From: Chitinophagaceae bacterium
GTDB lineage: Bacteria; Bacteroidota; Bacteroidia; Chitinophagales; Chitinophagaceae
Assembly (NCBI GenBank): GCA_017998385.1
Contig: JAGODE010000012.1
Span: 1 to 37,691, forward strand
Direction: 5' to 3'
Length of the DNA stretch: 37,691 nucleotides
Shown here: positions 25,163-32,113 of the stretch, one piece after another
Numbering within the stretch: the first letter of the stretch is position 1
Layout of the letters: each line of letters starts with the position of its first letter
Made by a program: the position numbers and the translations under genes
The notes under the pieces: model-generated
What the model was told of the DNA's origin: nothing
The model's input: only the letters and a program-made list of their open reading frames with translations
Databases searched by the model: none

Positions 25163-25795
25163 TTGGCTATAAATGAGAAAAACAGGTACTGGCTCTTGCT
25201 TCCGGTTTGGGGAACCATACTGTTTGCAGCATTATATTTATTGGCCGCCTGTTTTTACCCCGGCGGTTCACAGGCCGATGCAGATGCACGGGGATTTAGC
25301 TGGGTAAACAACTACTGGTGTAATCTGCTCAATGAAAAGGCCATCAACGGGCAATCCAATGCTGCACGGCCCGTTGCACTTCTTGCCATGATCGTATTGG
25401 GCATTACCCTTTCTGCATTCTGGTTCTTGTTTGCTGGCAGCATCCGTGCCGGCAAAGTGCTGAAGTATATGATTGGTGTTTCGGGGGTATTGTCGATGGC
25501 TGGCATGTTCCTTTTATTTACCGCAACCGATCACGACCTGGTTATCAATATGTCTTCCGCCCTGGGCCTCCTGGCAGTGATCGGTACGCTTATGGGACTG
25601 TATGCCAGGAAATGGTTGGGATTGTTTAGCTGGGGAATGGTGAACCTGCTGCTGGTAGCGGTTAATAACTATGTCTATTATAATGAGGAGTTGCTTTTTT
25701 GTTTACCCGTTATTCAGAAAATAACTTTTGCTGCTTTCCTGGCCTGGATATGTTCGATCTCCTTCCGTTTGTATAGCAAAGGCAATAACGAATGA
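25163..25795 (+). CDS. Six-helix membrane protein of unknown function, TTG start
   Basis: The product has 210 residues. The frame starts at a TTG (MAINEKNRYWLLLPVWG); an in-frame TAA 12 bases upstream and the absence of an upstream ATG leave it as the best start. About six hydrophobic segments are visible. The first loop has a polar, aromatic stretch (GFSWVNNYWCNLLNEKAINGQ) that may face the periplasm and contains a conserved-looking WCNLL. The helices are otherwise ordinary. It resembles DUF998-type membrane proteins in layout, but I cannot confirm the family. A stem-loop sits just upstream. Confidence 0.75.
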   Translation: MAINEKNRYWLLLPVWGTILFAALYLLAACFYPGGSQADADARGFSWVNNYWCNLLNEKAINGQSNAARPVALLAMIVLGITLSAFWFLFAGSIRAGKVLKYMIGVSGVLSMAGMFLLFTATDHDLVINMSSALGLLAVIGTLMGLYARKWLGLFSWGMVNLLLVAVNNYVYYNEELLFCLPVIQKITFAAFLAWICSISFRLYSKGNNE

Positions 25796-25850
25796 GCAGG
25801 GAAGTTTATTTACTGCCGTATATTTATATCAGTAAAAGCAGTATTTAAAG

Positions 25851-26492
25851 ATGCATGCAATCATTTTCGATATGGATGGGGTTATTATTGACTCCGAAAA
25901 ATTCTGGCAGCAGGCCGAAGAAGAAGTGTTTTCATCGCTGGGAGTCACGGTCACCCAGGAATTTTCTGCACAGACCAAAAGCATGACCACCGAAGAGGTC
26001 GCCCGGTTTTGGTACGAAAAATACCCCTGGCAAAGCGCCGGATTACAGCAGGCAGAACAAATGGTTGTGACAAGGGTAATAGAACTTATAGAGCAGCAGG
26101 ATTGCGCTATTGAAGGAGTAAAGGCATTTATTGAACGGCACAGACAAAAAGGGTTTAAAATAGGATTAGCTACCAACTCGCCACAGCGTATAATACCTAT
26201 TGTGCTAAATAAACTGGGGATAACACATCTGTTTGATGCTGTTTCATCGGCAGAATTTGAAGAAAAAGGGAAACCTGACCCGGCCGTATATACAACTACT
26301 GCAGCGAAGCTGAATGTAAAACCAGCACAGTGCTTTGCCATTGAAGATTCTCACTCCGGTATGCTTGCTGCTAAGAATGCAGGCATGACAGTGCTTGCTT
26401 TTACCAATGCAGGTAACATTGATGCTCCGCTGGCCAGCTATAAAATCACCAGCTTCGGAACGCATACTATTGAAATCCACCAGGCCTCATAG
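25851..26492 (+). CDS. hxpB: HAD-superfamily hydrolase, hexitol/sugar phosphatase HxpB-like
   Basis: The product has 213 residues. HAD motif I is D7-M-D9-G, with nucleophile D7. Motif II is T108-N109 in LATNSP, motif III Lys is K141 in GKPDP, and motif IV is E165-D166 in IEDSHSG. The alpha-helical cap sits between motifs I and II. The N-terminus (FDMDGVIIDSEKFWQQAEEEVF) and the FWYEKYPW segment resemble E. coli YniC/HxpB, which dephosphorylates 2-deoxyglucose-6-phosphate and hexitol phosphates. The exact substrate cannot be fixed. The gene is alone and converges on the unknown minus-strand cassette. Confidence 0.85.
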   Translation: MHAIIFDMDGVIIDSEKFWQQAEEEVFSSLGVTVTQEFSAQTKSMTTEEVARFWYEKYPWQSAGLQQAEQMVVTRVIELIEQQDCAIEGVKAFIERHRQKGFKIGLATNSPQRIIPIVLNKLGITHLFDAVSSAEFEEKGKPDPAVYTTTAAKLNVKPAQCFAIEDSHSGMLAAKNAGMTVLAFTNAGNIDAPLASYKITSFGTHTIEIHQAS

Positions 26493-26499
26493 TATACAC

Positions 26500-26531
26500 A
26501 AAAAAGTCAGCCACTTTTTACGGTGACTGAC
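26500..26531 (-). terminator. Terminator of the 461-residue gene
   Basis: On the minus strand, GTCAGTCACC pairs with GTGGCTGAC with one G-T wobble (26522-26531 and 26506-26514), and the stem is followed by six T's (26500-26505 complement). The stop of the minus-strand gene is at 26558, 27 bases before it. The plus-strand reading has a mismatch in place of the wobble. Confidence 0.65.
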
Positions 26532-26557
26532 TGCGCTATTAACGATACGGGTACCCG

Positions 26558-27943
26558 TCATACATTATTGGGCGGGTAAGAAGGAACGCCACCCATAACA
26601 TAGGCAACCTGTTGTTGCAATGGGATCGTACCGCTGGGAGCAGGGGGGCCAAAGGTTACGATCACAGCACCGGCCTGCGATTTGGTATCTACATTCTGCA
26701 CACTGTAGCTGCCCGACGCCGAGCCCAGTGTAAATAAACCAAACAGGTCTACTTTGGCAGAAGCATTCACCTTGAAATCGCTGACGATGTCGTCTACATC
26801 AGATCCGGTAAAGGTGAGTTTGATGGTAGGCTGCTGGCTGATCACAAAGGTTTTGAGGCGGGAGAAAATTTTGCCCACACCAAATACATCGGCAATATTG
26901 TATTCCGATCCCTGCAGCTTATATCCGGTTACGTCTTTGCCCGTATTGGCCACCACTTCCTGCAGTATATCATTGGCATACCAGCCCTGGCTGTTATCGA
27001 TCGATACAATGGAAGGGATAGATGGGAAAAGAGTTACGCCCGGATAGCTGATGTTCATCGTAAGTGCCGATGATGAGGACACATATTTCGACACATCATA
27101 CGAGGCAGAGGCGTTCAGCGAAAAGTTGATTATATCGGCAATAGGAATGGAGAAACCCACACCACCGCTGATTTTCATTTCCGAAGCCGATGACCGGAAA
27201 TTGGAGATCGCAATGTCAACACTTACGGAATTGCCTGCCGTATTGAGGCTGCCGATAAGCTGATTGGCAGTCGGCAGTTTATTGGGCGTGTAACCCACAT
27301 AATAATTTGCCGAATCTACCTGCATGCCTCCGTTCTTGGCAGAAGGTGCAGTCACATTGGCGATAGCTGCATTGAGGTAAGCCGTAGCCGTGTAGTATTT
27401 GTTGTGCAAGGCATAACTCTCCGCGGCTATTGCCTGGTAAGCTGCAATAGCATTGCGCAGGGCATTGAGCGAAGCGGGAATGGCTGATAAACTGCCAAAT
27501 TCTGAGATCATCTGGTTGAATACATCCTGGATCTTTCCGCCAAAGGGAAGCGGATTCGTGAATGTACCACCGGCATTGGTAAACTCGGTGAGCACAGAAG
27601 CGATCTGTGCCTGTGCAGCCTGATCCTGCTGATTCATGGTATTGTTGTCGGCCGATGAAAAAGAGAATGTCACCGAAGGCAATAAGCGGGCATAATAACC
27701 CGAGAAGCCTCCGCCCGTGAGTTGCAGCTGACCGTTGTCGCCAACACTCAGCAATGTATCAATGTCCTGAAGCGTTGCTTCATTCCAGTAGGCGTTAGCC
27801 CCATAAGTGATGCCGTAATTGAAACCCGCAGGATAATTGACGACCTGAAAATTACCATCCAGCTTTGTACCCAGAAAAGTACTGACTTTCTGTTGAATGG
27901 CATTAATAAATGCCTGTTGGGCAGGCGTGATGTCTGAAGCCAT
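26558..27943 (-). CDS. Cysteine-free beta-rich protein of unknown family, possible pore-former or structural protein
   Basis: The product has 461 residues, no signal peptide and not a single cysteine. It is rich in Ser, Asn, Ala and Gly. Residues about 100-200 are helix-rich (LRNAIAAYQAIAAESYALHN). Residues about 235-435 are beta-rich, with alternating polar/hydrophobic strands. Two segments inside this region look like an internal duplication: about 267-302 (NFSLNASASYDVSKY, MNISYPG) and 398-434 (LFTLGSASGSYSVQN, VIVTFGPP). The C-terminus reads PSYPPNN. The alternating strands and lack of cysteines are shared by many exported pore-forming and coat-like proteins, but this is inference and no family is recognised. 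The small gene upstream shares its strand and is 60 bases away. A good terminator follows. Confidence 0.85.
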   Translation of the reverse strand: MASDITPAQQAFINAIQQKVSTFLGTKLDGNFQVVNYPAGFNYGITYGANAYWNEATLQDIDTLLSVGDNGQLQLTGGGFSGYYARLLPSVTFSFSSADNNTMNQQDQAAQAQIASVLTEFTNAGGTFTNPLPFGGKIQDVFNQMISEFGSLSAIPASLNALRNAIAAYQAIAAESYALHNKYYTATAYLNAAIANVTAPSAKNGGMQVDSANYYVGYTPNKLPTANQLIGSLNTAGNSVSVDIAISNFRSSASEMKISGGVGFSIPIADIINFSLNASASYDVSKYVSSSSALTMNISYPGVTLFPSIPSIVSIDNSQGWYANDILQEVVANTGKDVTGYKLQGSEYNIADVFGVGKIFSRLKTFVISQQPTIKLTFTGSDVDDIVSDFKVNASAKVDLFGLFTLGSASGSYSVQNVDTKSQAGAVIVTFGPPAPSGTIPLQQQVAYVMGGVPSYPPNNV

Positions 27944-28003
27944 AAAAAAGGTTTAAAGGTTAAAAAATCGATCAGGTTATCAAGGGCGGATTGCGCGAGT
28001 TGG

Positions 28004-28219
28004 TCAGGCCACGTTGTACTGTGGAAATTCTGCACTCACTGCTGCTACCAGTATTGCACGCGTTGGTACAGCTGTAGTGTACTGCGTATTATCCCTGGTC
28101 CAGACTACCTGCACCCCCCATGTGGGATGAGCCAGGTTGAGATCCTCACAAACGGCCCTGGCGGCCAGCATACCCGGACCTGTGTCGGGTTTGTTGCCGT
28201 AAACACTTACTGTTGGCAT
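28004..28219 (-). CDS. Small protein upstream of the 461-residue protein
   Basis: The product has 71 residues from the ATG at 28219 (MPTVSVYGNKPDTGPG). The frame stays open upstream for 33 more codons, with starts also at 28267 and 28318, but the sequence there is less protein-like. It has one cysteine and the phrase WGVQVVWTRDN, ending in AEFPQYNVA. There is no signal peptide or membrane segment. The family is not recognised. It lies 60 bases upstream of the 461-residue gene on the same strand with no terminator between, so the two form a probable two-gene operon. It might be a chaperone, immunity protein or assembly partner; the sequence does not decide. Confidence 0.6.
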   Translation of the reverse strand: MPTVSVYGNKPDTGPGMLAARAVCEDLNLAHPTWGVQVVWTRDNTQYTTAVPTRAILVAAVSAEFPQYNVA

Positions 28220-28602
28220 AAGAGAAGGTTTAAGTTTTACGCCTACTCTGTTATAGCTTTTCGGCATCCGCTTTTTTTGTTCAGAAGCTTCTTGAAACAG
28301 CCCCAAAGTAAAAGCCATGCGCCGGCTATGGTCAGGTAGAAGTACCGGAAAATAAAATCAGGTAATAACACCGGTACCTGTTTTATGGCAACAGCCACAG
28401 CATGATTTTTTGCGAAGCCAGGTGCATATCCTAATGATGGCTGCCCGTATGTGTTGTGTATATAACTTAAAAGCCGATCCTGCCACCCGTAAAATCCTAC
28501 ACTCAAACAGAGAGGCAACAGTGGTCGGATAAATCCTTACAGCCTTCAGGAAAGTCAACCAGAAACAACGGCGAAAAATAAATTCTCCGAAAAAAATAGG
28601 AA
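28220..28602. other. Intergenic region, no convincing gene
   Basis: This stretch lies between the unknown cassette and the blaI operon. Overlapping minus-strand open frames (28243-28518 and 28358-28558) start without a recognisable ribosome site, and their sequences, full of Cys, Arg and rare runs, do not look like proteins. It should hold the promoter of the minus-strand cassette; I see no clear -7/-33 pair. Confidence 0.5.
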
Positions 28603-28627
28603 TACTCCTAATTGGTTAGTAGATTTG
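28603..28627 (+). promoter_or_regulatory. blaI promoter -7 element overlapped by a BlaI operator candidate
   Basis: TAGATTTG at 28620-28627 exactly fits the Bacteroidota -7 element TAnnTTTG, 17 bases before the ATG at 28645. No TTG is seen at the usual -33 spacing. An imperfect dyad, TACT at 28603-28606 and AGTA at 28618-28621, overlaps it. BlaI/MecI operators are dyads with TAC/GTA arms, so this would suit autorepression. Confidence 0.4.
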
Positions 28628-28644
28628 ACCAAAACCTGCCAAAA

Positions 28645-29007
28645 ATGACCAAACTGGCCAAACGCGAAGAGCAGATCATGCAGGCTTTCTGGACTGCCGG
28701 TAAAGCTTTTATCCGGGATATTATTCCGCATCTGCCTGATCCTAAACCGCATTACAACTCGGTTGCCACCATGGTCAAAATACTCAAAGAAAAGGGATTT
28801 CTGACCCATGAAACGGTGGGCAATATGCATTGCTACAGTCCGCTTATAAGTAAAGAAGCCTACCAGGACGAAGCCATGAAAGATATACTGAGCCAGTATT
28901 TTGATAACTCCTATTCCAAAATGCTTACCTATTTCACGAAATCCAACAAAATTTCGGAACAGGAGCTGAAGGATATACTGAAGCTGATCAAAAGCGATAA
29001 GAAATGA
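28645..29007 (+). CDS. blaI: BlaI/MecI/CopY-family repressor
   Basis: The product has 120 residues from the ATG at 28645 (MTKLAKREEQIMQAFW). A TTG 33 bases upstream is open but would place the promoter inside the gene. The winged helix covers about 1-75: KREEQIMQAFWTAGKAFIRDI, then HYNSVATMVKILKEKGFLTHE. The rest is the helical dimer domain ending LKLIKSDKK. In this family the repressor is inactivated by proteolysis triggered by the membrane protein BlaR1. The BlaR1 gene follows with a 4-base ATGA overlap. Confidence 0.93.
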   Translation: MTKLAKREEQIMQAFWTAGKAFIRDIIPHLPDPKPHYNSVATMVKILKEKGFLTHETVGNMHCYSPLISKEAYQDEAMKDILSQYFDNSYSKMLTYFTKSNKISEQELKDILKLIKSDKK

Positions 29008-30791
29008 TCGCCTATCTGCTACAGGTAGCTGCCCTGATTGCTGTGGGCTGGTTGTTATATACAGCACTGCTGCGCCGTGAAACATTTTTTGCGGTCAACA
29101 GATTCCTGTTGCTGCTGCTCCTGTTTATTGCCTTTGCAGCGCCATTACTCATTATACCCAGGCAGTTTTCGGTACGGGCATTTTTTCAGAATGAAATACT
29201 TCATTCAACAACAGAGAGCTCTCCTGTAGCAGGAAGTACCCCGGTTAGCCACGTAAGCGCACAGAGCAGTAAAGAACATTTCGGCGTACAACCTGCCGAA
29301 TCGCGTAAGTGGATGGAATGGCTTTTGCTGGCCTACTGGACTGGAGTGGCAATACTCACTGTCAACTTCCTGATACAACTGGCCACCATTGTTTACAAGC
29401 GCTGGAAATTACCTGCCATCCGCGATGGTCGTGTTGTTATTCTTGAGGAAAAGGGCAATCAGTCGCCGGGATCATTCTGGAATCTCATACTTATTAATCC
29501 AGAACGGTATGAGTGGGATGTATATGAGCAGATTCTGGCACATGAAAAAATACATGTACAAAAGAAGCACAGTATTGACCTGATGCTGGCAGAACTGCTG
29601 GTCGTCTTTCAGTGGTTTAATCCTTTTGCCTGGCTCTTGCATCGTTCTATTGAGGCTAATCTCGAATTTCAGACGGATAGCAACCTGCTGCAGGCGGGTA
29701 AGGTAGAGCCGGCAGTTTATCAGCTCAATTTATTGAAGGTAGCTGCTCCCAATCAGCTGCTTCGTATTCAGTCGGCTTATAATCAATCATTGCTGCAGCA
29801 ACGTATCCGGATGATGAACAGGCGAAGATCTAACCTGCACAGTTCGTGGAAATACCTGGCACTGGCACCCCTATTGTTGCTGACTCTGTCGGTGGTAAAC
29901 CATCCGGCCCATATGGAATGGAAGAATGACGAATTGGATAGCAGTATTAGTACAGTACCGATCGAAAAGGAATCACCGGTACAGGATGAGCTGATACAGA
30001 AACTACCGGATAGCAGTAGTACGATCAGAACCTCAAAGAAGATGGTGTTGTCTCCGGCATCCAGCGATACGATTGCTCATACACCCGTATCAGTTGCCAA
30101 TCCGGACAGCAGTAGCCAGGCACCAGCAATGATCTTGCCACAGGAAACAGAAAAGCCGCAGGTAGCCGGCGATGAAAAGAAAACAACATCGCCGCCAGTC
30201 ACAACAGATCTGTATACAGGCTATTCGCTCAGCGATATCAATAAACTGAAAAAGGCTGGCATCAGTACAGCCGTATTAAGTGGCTATGCGGGTGTGGGCT
30301 GGAAAAATGTTCCGGCCGATGAGCTGATCAGACTTTATAAAGCCAATGTCAGCGCTGCCATCATCCAGGGGTATGAAAGTATCGGCCTCATAGATCTTTC
30401 GGCAGATCGCCTGATCTGGCTAAAGGAAAGAAAGTTTTCGGCTGCACGTATCCAGGGTTATCATGGAGCGGGTCTGAAAGAGGTGTCGCTTGATTCATTG
30501 TATTACCTCGAATCGAATAGCGTATCGCCGGCTGATGTGCAGGGAATTTTGAACCTTGGATTCAGACAGGTGCCGGTGAAGCAATTTGTTGATCTGGAGC
30601 AGGCAGGGGTGAGACCCGCGTATATTCAGTCTTTTCAGCAACTGGGTTTTACCAATATGACACTGGACGAAGCTATCGGACTAAAAGAACGTGGATATAA
30701 AGCCAATGAAGTAAGCGAATTGATGAGGAACGGATTTCAACTCACCAGCCTGAGTCAATTACTCGAGACAAAGAAGAAACGAAGGAAATAA
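29004..30791 (+). CDS. blaR1: M56-family membrane metallopeptidase BlaR1-like, with six 29-residue C-terminal repeats
   Basis: The product has 595 residues. Transmembrane segments at about 4-22, 32-52, 110-130 and 280-296 frame the cytoplasmic zinc peptidase. The zinc motif is H180-E-K-I-H184 in ILAHEKIHVQKKH, and FNPFAWLLHRSIEANLEFQTD is the usual segment after it. Residues about 300-407 are a Ser/Thr/Pro-rich linker. Six tandem repeats, each exactly 29 residues, then run from 408 to 581, followed by a 14-residue partial copy. They share an aliphatic helix ending in Leu, a small residue, and a QGY..GL-type turn. There is no penicillin-binding domain, so the signal is not a beta-lactam bound by that fold. 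It probably cleaves BlaI on sensing an envelope signal through the repeats. Confidence 0.93.
   Translation: MIAYLLQVAALIAVGWLLYTALLRRETFFAVNRFLLLLLLFIAFAAPLLIIPRQFSVRAFFQNEILHSTTESSPVAGSTPVSHVSAQSSKEHFGVQPAESRKWMEWLLLAYWTGVAILTVNFLIQLATIVYKRWKLPAIRDGRVVILEEKGNQSPGSFWNLILINPERYEWDVYEQILAHEKIHVQKKHSIDLMLAELLVVFQWFNPFAWLLHRSIEANLEFQTDSNLLQAGKVEPAVYQLNLLKVAAPNQLLRIQSAYNQSLLQQRIRMMNRRRSNLHSSWKYLALAPLLLLTLSVVNHPAHMEWKNDELDSSISTVPIEKESPVQDELIQKLPDSSSTIRTSKKMVLSPASSDTIAHTPVSVANPDSSSQAPAMILPQETEKPQVAGDEKKTTSPPVTTDLYTGYSLSDINKLKKAGISTAVLSGYAGVGWKNVPADELIRLYKANVSAAIIQGYESIGLIDLSADRLIWLKERKFSAARIQGYHGAGLKEVSLDSLYYLESNSVSPADVQGILNLGFRQVPVKQFVDLEQAGVRPAYIQSFQQLGFTNMTLDEAIGLKERGYKANEVSELMRNGFQLTSLSQLLETKKKRRK
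30225..30746 (+). repeat. Six 29-codon tandem repeats in blaR1
   Basis: Six repeats of 87 bases each, with no insertions or deletions between them, encode residues 408-581 of the BlaR1-like protein. Repeat starts are at residues 408, 437, 466, 495, 524 and 553. The DNA copies have diverged, so the duplication is old and kept for the protein. Confidence 0.85.
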
Positions 30792-30809
30792 TCACCTAAA
30801 TAGAATAGC

Positions 30810-32069
30810 ATGAAAATTTTTAAAACAGCACTGCTGACAGGGATTGTATTGTCCGGACTTTTTACCGGCAGTGCGCAACAGACTACCGTGTTAAAAGGAA
30901 CTGTAACCGGCAGAAGCAGCAAGGCATTGTACCTCTTGCCACGCACGCAGTCTATCCGCTCAGAAAACAAAATGGAGATTCCTGTTGTAAACAACAGGTT
31001 TCAGTATACGTTGAAAGCAACGGAGCTGGAAGCCTACCAGCTCATATTTAAAGACGAACTGGATGCGGGGGCATGGCGGCCTGTTACTTTTTTTCCGGAT
31101 ACCACCGTTGTGGAATTCCGGTTATATGAAATGGAGAAAGCAGATAATAACGAGGTAAAGGGAGGTAGTGTCAACCGTGAATATTACAGAATGGAAAAAG
31201 AAAGGAAAGTATTATTTACTCCGGCATTTAACCGATTGGTGGGGCAGGAACGGGCGCTTAATAAAAAAGATCAGTTTTATTCTCCTGCTTATATGGAATT
31301 GAATGCACAACTCCGCAAGTTATCTGCCATAGAAGACCGGCAGCTTATTTACGAAAAAAGACATCAGTTAGAAAAGAAAGGTGAACATTTAACCGTGCAG
31401 GGTACGAAGGTAAGACAGTCGTTAGACAGCCTCAACCGTGAAGTTGCCAACTGGAAATATCTGCAGATCGATCAGGCGCCCGACCTCGCAAAGTATTACA
31501 TGATTGTAGAGGATCTGCAATACCGGGCTAAAGAAGATTCAACAGTATTGCGGTTGATACAGGATTGTTATATTAAATATATAAGGAAGTTTCCTGATCA
31601 TAAGTATACAAAGCTGGTAACAGATGGCCTGAGCGGACTGCTGCAGATTTATCCCGGTAAACCATTTGTAGATTTTACCGCGCCTGATCTCAATGGAAAA
31701 GAGTATCGCCTGTCGGCCATGATCGAAGGCAAAACAGCGCTTATCGATCTGTGGGGATCCTGGTGCGGACCCTGTATTGTTAAGTCCCGCCAGGTAGTGC
31801 CGCTCTATGAAAAGTATCAGTCAAAAGGATTTACAGTAGTAGGAGTGGCGCGCGAGTTTGATAATACCGATGAATTGCTGAAACGACTGAAGATAGAAAA
31901 ATTCAGCTGGCTCAACCTGCTTGAACTGGATGATAAAAACGGCATTTGGAATAAATACACGGTTCCCAATGGCGGAGGTCTGACCGTGCTGGTTGATAAA
32001 GCCGGAAAAATTGTAGCAGTAGATCCAACCGCGGAGGAAATTGAACAGTACCTCAGCAAACTGCCGTAA
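30810..32069 (+). CDS. TlpA-like thioredoxin with DUF4369-like N-terminus
   Basis: The product has 419 residues with signal peptide MKIFKTALLTGIVLSGLFTGSAQ. A DUF4369-like beta-sandwich at about 25-120 opens with VLKGTVTG. A charged helical linker (about 120-275) follows, and a thioredoxin domain covers about 285-419. The active site is W318-C319-G-P-C322, so both redox cysteines are present; a cis-Pro segment (YTVPNGGGLTVLVD) follows. It is a periplasmic thiol-disulfide oxidoreductase or reductase of the TlpA/ResA type. It starts 18 bases after blaR1, so it is probably the gene controlled by BlaI here, in the place usually taken by a beta-lactamase. Confidence 0.93.
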   Translation: MKIFKTALLTGIVLSGLFTGSAQQTTVLKGTVTGRSSKALYLLPRTQSIRSENKMEIPVVNNRFQYTLKATELEAYQLIFKDELDAGAWRPVTFFPDTTVVEFRLYEMEKADNNEVKGGSVNREYYRMEKERKVLFTPAFNRLVGQERALNKKDQFYSPAYMELNAQLRKLSAIEDRQLIYEKRHQLEKKGEHLTVQGTKVRQSLDSLNREVANWKYLQIDQAPDLAKYYMIVEDLQYRAKEDSTVLRLIQDCYIKYIRKFPDHKYTKLVTDGLSGLLQIYPGKPFVDFTAPDLNGKEYRLSAMIEGKTALIDLWGSWCGPCIVKSRQVVPLYEKYQSKGFTVVGVAREFDNTDELLKRLKIEKFSWLNLLELDDKNGIWNKYTVPNGGGLTVLVDKAGKIVAVDPTAEEIEQYLSKLP

Positions 32070-32113
32070 GTGTTTTTGCTTCGGAGAAAGGAGGGTAACA
32101 TTCATTCAGCCCA

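Noticed and set aside
26547..26558. 12-base palindrome ACGGGTACCCGT at the end of the 461-residue gene
   Set aside because: It overlaps the stop codon and is not at a promoter; a chance palindrome is sufficient explanation.
28243..28518. 91-codon minus-strand open frame
   Set aside because: Odd composition, no ribosome site and overlap with another random frame; likely chance in a non-coding region.
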